Part shown: in pieces, positions 29,784 to 41,700 of the stretch | How the letters are laid out: each line of letters begins with the position of its first letter | How positions within the stretch are numbered: the stretch's first letter is position 1 | Assembly: GCA_025360015.1 (NCBI GenBank) | Contig: JANYCZ010000037.1 | Span: 94,871-158,870 of the forward strand | Direction: 5' to 3' | Origin: Verrucomicrobiota bacterium | Lineage (GTDB): Bacteria; Verrucomicrobiota; Verrucomicrobiia; Verrucomicrobiales; Verrucomicrobiaceae | DNA length: 64,000 bases | Notes under the pieces: generated by a model | Seen by the model: the letters and a program-made list of their open reading frames with translations, nothing else | Told to the model about the DNA's origin: nothing | Database searches by the model: none | Made by a program: the position numbers and the translations under genes

Positions 29784-32700
29784 ATGATCCTTTCTCCCCC
29801 TGCGGTAGTTACTCTCACGCAGGCCTTCGGGTCGGTACTTTCTGCCGGCGGGTGGCGGTTCGTTCAGTGCTTGTGCGTGGGGCTGCTCTTGAGTGTGACG
29901 CCGGTGTTTGCGGCGAATCCAGACCCTTCGAACACATCCACGCTGGGGATGGTGGTGCACAATCCTGCGACGAATGCAGCCGTCACGGTGACGGGGTTCA
30001 TCGTGGACCCGACGGGGACTCCCACCGCAGGCACGGTGGCCTTTGTGCTGACCAGCGATGGTTACTCTTTCCTGGTCAAACCTGTGGGCGATCTGATCTA
30101 CAACAGTGACGATCCACCAGTGGCGATGAAAATCGTGAGCAAGGACAGTGCCGCAGGTACGGTGCAGATCCGGCCCAACAGCCTGGCCCCGACCGACCCA
30201 ACGACCTCGCTGGGCTACCAGACGCTGTTGACGACGATGGAGGGTGTCCTCAATCCGCCCGACACACCGGGGACGCTCACGCTCCCGGTGGTGACGGGAA
30301 ATGCGACCTCCGGCGTGCGCATTGTGAACACCGGCGGGAATGGTTCGAATGGACGCGATGGGGCTCTCATCGTGCCGCCAAACCACGGGGGCGATGGAGC
30401 GGGAGGTCCTGGGGCCTCGTATCCGAATGCCGGCTTTGCCAGCATTCCTTTCATCAACACGACCAATGCCATCGGCATTGAAGTGGGAAGCGTGGGTGGG
30501 CGTGGCGGCAACGGCGGGGACTCTTACCTCTCCATCTGGGGTGGTCGTGATGGTGGCAATGGCGGCGTGGGCGGCCCGGCCTCTGTGACCGTTGGGATTG
30601 GCAACACGGTGGCCACCAGCGGAGACAACATGTTCGGCATCTTTGCCTACAGCCGTGGCGGTCAGGCGGGAAATGGCGGCAGCGGTTTCGCCGCGCCTGG
30701 TGCCGGCACCGGCGGCCACTCCAGCAACGGCGGCGCTGTGACTGTGCTGAACCAAGGGACCGTGACCACGACCGGAGACGGGGCCTTTGGCATTTACGGC
30801 TTGAGCGTCAGCGACAACGGCGGCAGCGGCGGTTCCACCTGGGGCTTGGTGGGGGTCAGTGGCTCAGGCGGGTATGGAGGCAGCGGCGGTGCGGTGATCA
30901 TCACCAATTCGGTCGATGGCACCATCTCCACCACAGGTATTCAGTCCCACGGCATTCTGGCGCAGAGCATCGGCGGCTCGGGGGGATCGGCTGGCATCTC
31001 TGGAAATCTGCTGGTGGCGCTGAGCGGCGCGGGAGACAATGGTGGCAACGGCGGCACCGTCGAAGTGGAAAATCGGGGCACGATTCTGACGTCAGGAGAC
31101 AGCTCCCGAGGCATCTTTGCGCAAAGCATCGGCGGTGGCGGTGGCTCCGGCGGCATCGCAGGCGGACTTGTGTCGGTGGGCGGCTCGGGCTCCAATGGCG
31201 GCAGTGCTGCCGCCGTTACGGTGACGAACTATGGCACGGGCATCATTCAGACGCAGGGATTCGATGCGGACGGCATCATGGCGCAGTCCATCGGTGGCAG
31301 TGGTGGCAGCGGCTCGAATGCCTACGGCCTCGTTGCCGTGGGTGGCAGCGGCAAGAACGCTGGAAACGGCGGAGTCGTTACAGTCTCGAATCTTGGCAAG
31401 ATCAGCACCTTGGAGGATTTCGCGCGCGGTATCGTGGCACAGTCCATCGGCGGTGGCGGCGGCGACGGCGGCTCCACCGGCGGCATGGTTTCCGTGGGGG
31501 GAAATGCTGGAGTTTCAATCACTGGCGGCGGGATTGGTGACGTTGTTACCGTTACCAATGGCGGTAGCATCATCACCGGCGGTGCCGATGCTGCGGCTAT
31601 TGTGGCACAGTCCATCGGAGGCGGCGGCGGCAATGGCGGGAGTGCGGGCTCCATCGGCCTGTTCGCGGGCGTGGCTGTGGGAGGGAAGGGCAGCAGCGGC
31701 GGGAAAGGCGGAGATGTGGACATCCTGCTTCAAGGACAAAGCAACGGCGATGCCTCGCTGATCAAGACAATCGGGGACCGCTCCACAGGTCTGTTTGCCC
31801 AGAGCGTGGGCGGCGGCGGCGGCAATGGCGGCGGCGCGGTGGCCCTGTCGGTGGGCTTCGGGGCTTCAGCGTCCTTCGCCATCGGCGGTGGCGGGGCGGT
31901 GGCCGGAGATGGCGGTATCGTGACCCTGACCAGGGGCACGGGGCTCAGCAAGATCGAGACGGCAGGCAGTGACTCCACGGGCGTGTTTCTGCAGAGCGTG
32001 GGCGGCGGCGGCGGCAATGGCGGCTACGCCGTCGCCCTGGCGGTATCGGGCGGTCCGGCCTCCGGTTCCCTAGGACTGGCCTTGGGTGGCAATGGCTCGG
32101 GTGGTGGCATCGGCGGAGCCGTGACCGTGGGCACATTCTCCGGCGGCACGATGACCAGCACGGGATTTGAGGGCACTATTTTGACGACGGGTGATCGTTC
32201 CACCGGCTTCCTGGCGCAAAGCGTCGGCGGCGGCGGGGGCAATGGCGGGCTGGCCGTAGCAGGCGCTGCCGGGTTCAGTCCCACGATCAGCGGCGGCATC
32301 GCCATTGGCCTCGGGGGCCAGGGCACCGGCGGCGGAGCCGGAGGCAAGGTGCAGGTCGGGTTTGCCGGCAGCATCACCACGCAGGGAGACAGCTCCACCG
32401 CCATGCTCGTCCAGTCCGTGGGCGGCGGCGGTGGGAATGGCGGCGGCTCCATCGCGGCGTCGCTCGCCGTGGGCAACGGCGCGGCGGGTGTCAGCATCGG
32501 TCTCGGGGGAGCGGCCGGCAAGGGCAGCAACGGCGGCGATGTGAACGTGGTCACGCGGGCCAGCTCCACGCTGGTCCTCAATCCGAACACGATTCGTACC
32601 GAGGGTTCGAATTCCACCGCCATCCTCATTCAATCCGTGGGCGGCGGCGGCGGCAATGGCGGCTACGCCGTGGCCGCAGGCGCTTCAGGCGGGGCGGTGG

Positions 32701-35700
32701 GCGCGGGAACCGTCACCGTCGGACTGGGTGGAAGCGGCGGCGGTGGCGGGAACGGCGGCAGCGTGACCGCCGACCTGCAGTCCAATGTCGAAACTTCGAG
32801 CGTCATGCGCGCCGTCGATCCGGCCACCAATCTGCCGATTCCGCCTTATGCAGAAAACTCCTCTGGGGTGGTGGTGCAGTCCGTCGGTGGTGGCGGTGGC
32901 AATGGCGGCTTCAGCGTGGCCGCAGGCGCAGCCTTGGCGGGAGATGGCAGTGGTGCCGTGTCCGTCGGACTGGGAGGCTCCGGAGCCACGGGGGGCACGG
33001 GCGGAACGGTGAATGTGAAATCGACGGGCAGCATCACCACCAAGGGCGACCGCTCGGCGGGCCTCGTGGCACAGTCCATCGGCGGCGGCGGCGGCAATGG
33101 CGGCTACAATATCTCGGTGGCTGGCGCGGCATCCTCCGTGGGCAGCGGTGCCATCACGGTGGGTCTCGGCGGCAGCGGGGGCAATGGCAACTTCGCGCAG
33201 TCGGTGACGGTGAACACGTCCCTTGGAAAGATCTCCACCGGCGGGTCGGACTCCATCGGCATCCTGGCGCAGTCGATCGGCGGCGGGGGCGGCAATGGCG
33301 GCTACAACGTCTCCGTTTCGGCTTCGGGCGCGGGCGGCGGCAGCGGCGCAGTTTCCGTGGGTCTGGGCGGCAGCGGCGGCACGGGCGGCTATGCAGGAGA
33401 CGTGAATCTGACGGTGGCGAACGCCGTGAGCACCACGGGCAAAAATTCAGCAGCCATCGTGGCGCAGTCCATCGGTGGCGGTGGTGGCAACGGCGGCTAC
33501 GATGTCTCTGCCTCAGGTTCCGGCGGGGGCAGTGGCAGCGGAGCGATCGGCGTGGGCCTCGGCGGCAAAGGAGCGAGTGGCGGCGACGGTGCCAACGTCA
33601 CTGCTCTCGTCAGCGGCAATGTAGACACTTTGCTGGAAAATTCGGCGGGCATCATGGCGCAGTCCATTGGCGGCGGGGGTGGCAATGGCGGCTACAACAT
33701 CAGCCTTGCCGGGTCGGGCGGCGGCATCAGCGGGGCTGTGGGAGTGGGTCTCGGCGGCAGCGGCAGTGGAGGCGGCGATGGCAAGACGGTGAATCTCACT
33801 TCTGAGGGAACCATCCTCACCCAGGGGGCCAGTTCCACGGCCTTTCTGGCGCAGTCCATCGGCGGCGGCGGCGGCAACGGCGGCTTCAATGTCAATGTGG
33901 CGCTCTCGGGAGGAGGCACCACCAGCGGCGCGGTCAGCGTGGGATTGGGCGGATCGGGTGCAGGCGGCGGGGTGGGTGGCATCGTCATCGCCAGCACCTC
34001 CGGAAACATTACCACCCAAGGAGACAAATCCGCTGGCATCCTGGCGCAGTCCATCGGCGGCGGTGGTGGCAATGGCGGCTTTGACGTGAGCGTTTCAGGC
34101 TCCGGCTCAGGCGAGACGAGCGGGGCTGTCAGCGTGGGATTGGGCGGGTCCGGAGCGGGCGGAGGAAACGCGTCAAGCGTTACGCTTACCGTTGTGAATA
34201 ATATCATCACTCAAGGAAGGAAATCGACTGGAATTATTGCGCAATCCGTTGGGGGTGGGGGTGGTAACGGTGGTTTTGACGTTACTGCTGCCATGTCAGG
34301 TTCCACTAGCAACAGTGGTGCCGTAGGCGTCAGCCTCGGAGGCAGCGCTGGCTCGGGTGGTAACGCCGACACAGTGATCACTTCCATCACGGGAAATGTA
34401 ACGACTTCAGCGTCAGGTTCGGGTGGCATTCTTTCCCAGTCCCTCGGCGGCGGCGGCGGCAATGGCGGCATGTCCATCGTGGGGGCGCTTTCGTTCGCCT
34501 CCAGTGGCAGTGGAGCCGTCAGCGTGGGGCTTGGAGGCAGTGGTGGCGATGGTGGTTACTCCGGCAAGGTAACGAGTACCGTGACCGGCAACGTGAGCAC
34601 CACCGGAGCGGACAGTTTCGGCATCATCACCCAGTCCCTGGGCGGTGGCGGCGGCGCGGGTGGCATGAGCATCAGTGGTGCGGTCGCCATGGCCAAAACG
34701 GGAGCGGGTGCCGTGGGCATCGGGCTCGGTGGGGTGGGCGGAGGAGGTGGAGATGCGGCCGATGTGAAGGGCACCTACACAGGTTACGTCCAGACCACCG
34801 GCGACAACTCCTCAGGCATCATCACCCAATCCCTAGGGGGTGGCGGCGGCAATGGCGGACTCAACATCACCGGGACGATCACCGCCTCCAAGGAGGGCAG
34901 CGGCAGTATCGCCGTCGGTCTGGGTGGCTTCGGGGGAGATGGTGGCGATGGCAAGAATGTCGTCAGCATTGTGACCGGCGGTGTTTCCACCACCGGCAGT
35001 TCCTCGGACGGCGTCGTGGCGCAGAGCTTTGGCGGCGGGGGAGGCAACGGCGGGCTCAACGTCACCGGCACGGTGAACCTGAGCCAGAAAAGCGGCGGCA
35101 CGCTCGGCGTGGGTCTCGGCGGTTTTGGCGGGGTGGGTGGTAACGCCGGCAACGTCACCAGCACGGTGACGATGACAACGGCGAATCCCAAGGTCAAGGT
35201 GACCGGCAGTAAGTCTTCCGGTATCGTTGCCCAGTCCTTGGGCGGCGGTGGCGGCAATGGCGGCATCGACATCACCGGAGCGGTGAACCTTACCGGCGAA
35301 AATGGCGCGGCCATCGGTATCGGCATAGGCGGTTTTGGAGGCGGTGCGGGTAACGCCGGGATCGTCACGGTCAACGTCAGCGGGCAGGTGCTCAGTTCAG
35401 GTGCTGGATCGAGCGGTATCCTGGCGCAGTCGGTCGGCGGCGGCGGGGGCGATGGCGGCATCAATGTCACGGGCACGCTGGCCATCACCCAGTCCAAGGG
35501 AACCTCGTCCACGGCCGTTGCGGCTTCGATTGGCGTGGGCGGCTTTGGAGCGGGCGGCGGTACCGGCGGCGCTGTCTATGTGAGCTATGATGGCACGATT
35601 TTGTCTGGCGTGCGTGGCATCGTGGCGCAGTCCATCGGTGGAGGCGGTGGCAATGGTGGAGTGAATGTGAGCACCGGCATCGCCTATGGCAGTGGAGACG

Positions 35701-38700
35701 GAGACGCGCGCGGCCTGGTTATTGGCGTCGGCGGTTTTGGCGGGGTGGGTGGCAACGCCGACATCGTGAATGTGCTCGTGACCGGGGCAGTCCAGATCAC
35801 TGCGGTCGAGGCCGGGATTTTGGCGCAATCCATCGGTGGCGGCGGGGGCAATGGTGGAACCAATGTCAGCGGCAGCATCACTTCCAATGCGCCGATCACG
35901 GTCGGCGTCGGCGGGATGGGTGCCAATGCGGGCGTGGCCAAAGACGTGACCGTGGATGCCACGGCCAGCTTTTCCATCTATGGACCCGGCATTGTCAGTT
36001 CCGCAGGCGTCATGGCGCAGTCGCTCGGCGGTGGTGGTGGCAACGGCGGGGTGGATGTCACCGGCAGCCTCGTCATCAACAAAACCAGCTCCCTGCCTTC
36101 GATCAACGTCGGCGTGGGCGGTTTTGGAGGTGCGGGCGCCATCAGTGGTGACGTCACGGTGACGCAGGTCGGGAACATCGTCGCGACGGGTGCCTGGACG
36201 CATGGCATCATGGCACAGAGCATCGCCGGCGGCGGTGGCAACGGCGGACTGAACGTGAGCGGACAGCTCGACTTTGCCGCAGCGGAGAATGCCGGTGGCA
36301 ATACGGACCTGACCATCGTGGCCGGGGTGGGTGGCAATGGAGGGCTGGGGGCCGATGCAGGAAATGTCGTCGTCACTCAGAACGGTGCGATTTCGACCAC
36401 GGGCGACAATGCCCGGGGCATCATCGCCCAGAGCATCGGCGGGGGTGGCGGCACCGGCGGCATGAACATCACCGGAGTCCTGGCGATGAAAAGCTCCCCG
36501 ATCCAGGTGGGAGTGGGTGGTACTGGCGGGGGCGGCGGTGAGGCGGGCTCCGTCATTGTGACCCGTGGCTCGGCAACGACAGCCACCGGCCAGATCGCGA
36601 CCAATGGGCAAAGCGCGCACGGCATCGAGGCCACCAGCATCGGCGGTGGTGGTGGTGATGCAGGGATGAACTTCAACCTCGGTCTGACGAGGGCTGGCGC
36701 AGGCGTCAATCCGCCTGGATTCGCGGCGAGCTTCACCATCGGCGGAGCAGGAGGACAGGCCGCCAGCGGGGACTTCGTCACAGTGAACAACTACAGCAGC
36801 ATCTACACCCAGGGGTTGAACAGCCACGGGATCATCGCCCAATCCATCGGTGGCGGAGGCGGCAATGCCAGCTTCAACGTTGGGGTGATCTACGGTGGGT
36901 CGAATAACAGCGTCGGGGAAAACAAAAATCTTGGCTTTGCTCTCACCATCGGCGGTGGCACGGGAGACGGGGGACATGGCGGTGCGGTGGACGTTGTCCA
37001 GGTGGGGAATATAACGACCCTCGGCAATGCCTCCTACGGCGTCGTAGCGCAGTCGATTGGCGGCGGGGGTGGCAACGCGGGCCTGGACTTCGGCATGGAC
37101 ATTGTGGACGGCGGCTCGGCCTCCATCAGCATCGGGCGCAAAGGCGGCACGGGCGGTTATGCCTCGGCGGTCAGTCTATCGTCCACCGGCACGATCACCA
37201 CCTATGGCGCTGGCTCCTATGGCCTGCTGGCCCAGTCCGTGGGCAACGGTGGCGGAAACAGCTCAGCCACCACGGTGGGAGTGAGCGGACCGAAGACGAA
37301 GGATGACGCCTCGCAGGGCTTTAATGTGTCCGTGGGGCTGGAAGGCGGCATGGGAGGCTATGCCGGGGATGTCATCCTCAATGCCCAGGGGGCGGTCACT
37401 ACTTATGGCGATGACGCCCATGCCATCTTTGCCCAGAGTGTGGGCGGCGGCGGCGGCAACGGCGGCAGTTCCAACACCTTCGGTCTGAGCGCTGTCACGG
37501 TGGGCGTCTCCATCGGTGGCCTCGGCGGCGAAGGCGGCTACAGCGGCGTCGTCAGCGTCACCAGCAGCGCGCAGGTACGCACGTATGGCTCTGGTGCCGT
37601 GGGGATCCTGGCGCAGTCCATCGGCGGCGGTGGTGGGAATGGCGGCATGTCCACCTCAGGCGGCCTGTCATCAGACGTGAACGGCATCACCGTCGGAGTC
37701 GGCGGCAGTGGCGGCCAAGGCATGTACAGCGGCAAGGTCTTTGTGGATAACAGCGGTGTGATCATCACCAATGGCGTCGGTTCCGATGGCATTCTGGCGC
37801 AGAGCCTTGGCGGTGGTGGCGGCAACTCCGGCCTGACACTCAACGTGACCTTGAAGGACGGCCAGACCAAGCCGTCCTACAATGCCTCGATCACCGTTGG
37901 TGGAAGTGGCGGCACTGGCGGCACCGGCGGGGATGTCCAAGTCACCAACACGGGCGGCATCGGCACGCAGAAGGAAAATTCCATGGGCATCTTTGCTCAG
38001 TCGGTGGGCGGTGGTGGCGGCAATGCCGGCACGGTGATCACGGCCACGACTTCGAACGACCAAGGCGGTGCCAACACCGCCATCACGATTGGTGGAAGCG
38101 GTGGCACAGGAGGCACGGGCGGTAAGGTCACGGTCAAAAACGACATCGTTTCAGGAGCTGCCGACTCAGGCAAAATCATCACGGTGGGAGCGCAGTCTCA
38201 CGGCATCGTGGCGATGAGTGTGGGCGGAGGCGGCGGCACGGGAAGCACGGCCATCAGCCTGCTGAAAAGTTCCTCATCCTCAGCGGCGAACACCACCACC
38301 ACCGGCCTGATCTTCAGCCTGGGTGGGAACGGCGGCGGCGGCGGCACGGGCGGCATCGTGAATGTGGAAAACCAAGGCTCCATCACCACGTATGGCCAAA
38401 AGGCCTTTGGCATCCTGGCGCAGTCCATCGGTGGCGGTGGCGGCGATGGTGGAGTCAGCGTGACCGGGGATCTGGCTCTGGGCAAGAAAACCGACAACAC
38501 CACTCCGGGAGAGATCGTCTCCATTGCGATCGGCGGTTTCGGCGGCAGCGGCAATTCGGCTGACAAAGTCACCGTGACCAACAGCGGCAGCATCGAAACC
38601 TACGGCAAAGGGGCCGCAGGCATCTATGCGCAGAGCGTGGGCGGCGGCGGTGGCAACGGTGGTTTTGCCGCCACTCTGTCCAAGAACCTCTTCACCAATC

Positions 38701-41700
38701 CGGCGACGAATCTGCTGCCCTCGCTGATGACTTTTGGCATGGGGGGCAACGGTGGCTCAGGTGCGAACGGCGGCGATGTGCTGGTGGAAAATTCCGGCTC
38801 CATCATCTCCCACGGTGACAAATCCTACGGCATCTTTGCGCAGTCCGTGGCGGGCGGTGGCGGAGATGCGGCCTTTGAACTGACGGCACCGGTGTGGATG
38901 GCGGCTGACCTCGTGGCCAATGTGCTGCTGGGTGCGCGCAACGGCTCTACGGGAGATGTGGGCACCGTCACCATCAACACCACGGGCACGATCACCATGT
39001 ATGGTGCCAACAGCACGGCGCAGTTTGCCCAGACAGTCTCTGGCGGAGGTGGCAATGTGGACCGCTTCCTCGATCTGAGCCAGCACGCGGCCACCATTGA
39101 CACCAGCGGAGCCATCGTGCTGCCGAACAACGGTGGCGCGGTGGATACGGTGATCGGTGCCATCACCTCGGTCATCACCCTCGGGGCGGATGGTGTGAGC
39201 AACTTGGTGGGCAAGGGCATCGACGCCGCCCATGTGGGCGACCTCTATACGTATGGAGAACATTCCGCAGCATCGCTGCTGCAGTCCATCGGGGGTGGGG
39301 GCGGCAACGACAATGAGGACGTCATCGTGAACACCACGACGACGGTGAATCTTGAACTGGCGCTGGGTGCCACAAATTCCTCCAACAACAGCGCCGGCGA
39401 CGTGCACGCGACCCGCACAGGCAGTGTCCACACGGTGGGGCTTCTTTCCAGCGGCGGCGGCGTGCAGACGATCGGCGGTGGTGGCGGCACCCTCAATGTC
39501 AACGTCACCCAGGTGGCGGAGCCGTCGATTGCAGCCTTTTCGCTGATGGCCCTTCCTCCAGCCGTGGTCGCCACGGCCCAACTGGGGGCCGATGGCGGCC
39601 TGCCGGGCTCTTCCAGCGACGGCGGCAACATCCTCGCCACCTACACCGGCGGGGTGAGCTCCACCGGAGACCGCTCTCCCGGGCTCGTCTTCCAGACCAT
39701 TGGCGGGGGTGGTGGTGCCATGAATTTCACCGGCATCGACCAACTGGATCTCGGCATCGGCGGCATCAACGGTGTTGCGGGCAATGGCGGTGATGTGACC
39801 ATCACCAACACCGGTGGAATTTCCACTGCCGGAGTGCTCTCCAACGGCCTCGTGGTGCAGAGCATCGGCGGCGGTGGTGGCACCGTCTCCACGGATCTCG
39901 ACCCGGCCTACATCAACATCACCACGAACACTGGAAACACAGGGAGTGGGGGCAACATTACCTTCACCCAGAACGGCGATGTCGCTGCCACGGGGGATCG
40001 CTCCACGGGCGTCGTCCTGCAGAGTCTCGGCGGGGGTGGCGGACTGGTGGACGACTTCTTTGCCGGGAGTGCAGGCGGCACGGGAAACTCAGGCACGATC
40101 AGCTTCACCATGAATGGCAGCATCAATGCCGGTGGGGCAGGGGGCGTGGGCATCTTTGCCCAATCGAAAGCCAGGGGCACGCAGGGGAACATTGATCTCA
40201 GTCTGACCAGCGGCCAGACGCTCTACTTTGGCAGCGGCGGTGCAGGCGCGCACTTCTCCGGCGGTGCCAGCAATACCTTCACCAACAACGGCTCCATCAT
40301 GGGGGCCGATCTTCTCACCGGCTGGGGCATTCTGGGGGAAGAGGGGAACGAAGCGGTGGTGAACAACGGCCTCTTCCTTGGCCAGGTGAATCTCGGTACG
40401 GGCACCAACCGCTTCACCAACGCGATGGGTGCGGTGCTGCTCCCCGGCCCGCAGTTCCTGCTGGGCGCTGCGAGCAATCAGCTCATCAATAACGGCATCA
40501 TGCGACCGGGCGGCACCGGCCTGGCCCAGCATACGGACATGACTGGCAGCTTCACGCAGAGCAGCACGGGCATCACCTTTGCGGAACTCGATTTCGGCAC
40601 GAGTGCCATCGACCAGGTGTACATGACCGGCACGGCCAAGCTCGCGGGCCGCATTGACGTAGCGCTGCTCAATCCGCAGCTCGTGACCATCGGGCACAAT
40701 CAACAGATCCTGTTCCATGCGGATGGCGGAGTGACGAATGATGGTGCGGTGCTGACCACGCTGCCCTCCGTGGTGATCACTTATGATCTGCAGTATCCCG
40801 CGACAGGGAAAGACGCGGTGCTGGACTACAACGTGGATTTCAACCCGCCCGGCAGCAACTTTGGGCGCAACCTGCTGGAAGTGGGCGGCTACTTCAACAA
40901 CATCCAAAAGGCGGGGAGCTCCGCAGCGCTGGCCCCCACGATCATCCAACTGCTGTACGCTCCGAACCTGGGCGTCTATCGCGAACTGCTCAGCCAGCTA
41001 GGCCCTGACTTCTATGGAGAGCAGCAGGCGGAGCAACTGCGTGCCAGCCAGCGCTTTGGCGAGACGATGATGAACGGCGGGAGCTCGCGGTATGCGCTGA
41101 AAGAGCGCACGATCTGGTTTGACTTCATCGGGTCCAACACGCTGCACAGCGCGTACGATGACTACAAGACCGTGCGCCAGCAGACGCTGGGGTTTGCGCT
41201 GGGCTTTGAGGAAATGATCAGCGCGCACTGGAGTGCGGGCCTGGCGGTGTCGTTTGAGGACAACAGCGCCAACGGCTACCAGGGGCGCTGGAACGCCAAC
41301 GGCAACAGCGAGCGCATGGGCGCGGTGCTGCGCTACAAAAACAATGGCAACGAACTGGCGGCGCTGGTCTCCTATGGCTGGAACAGCATGGACAGCACGC
41401 GGGTGGGGCAGGTGACGACACCCTTTAATGCGAACGCGAGCCGCGACATGCAGACCCTGACCGCGATGGTGCGTGCGGCGCATGAATTCATCCATGAGGA
41501 TTTCTACTTCCGCCCGCAACTGGACCTGGGCGTGACGCAGCTCTCTGCCGGTGCCGCCACGGAAAACGGGGCGGGTGCGACGAACTTGGCCCTGCAGGGC
41601 TACAATGAAGTGCATGCGTGGGTGCGGCCGGCGGTGACGGTGCGCAAAGCGATCATCGTGACTTCAGGCACGCGCATCAGCCTGCACACGGAGTTTGGGT

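Noticed and set aside
30951..40180. A CRISPR-like look of regularly spaced GC-rich repeats
   Set aside because: Repeats are in frame, vary in sequence and encode a continuous Gly-rich protein; there are no constant repeats with unique spacers and no cas genes.
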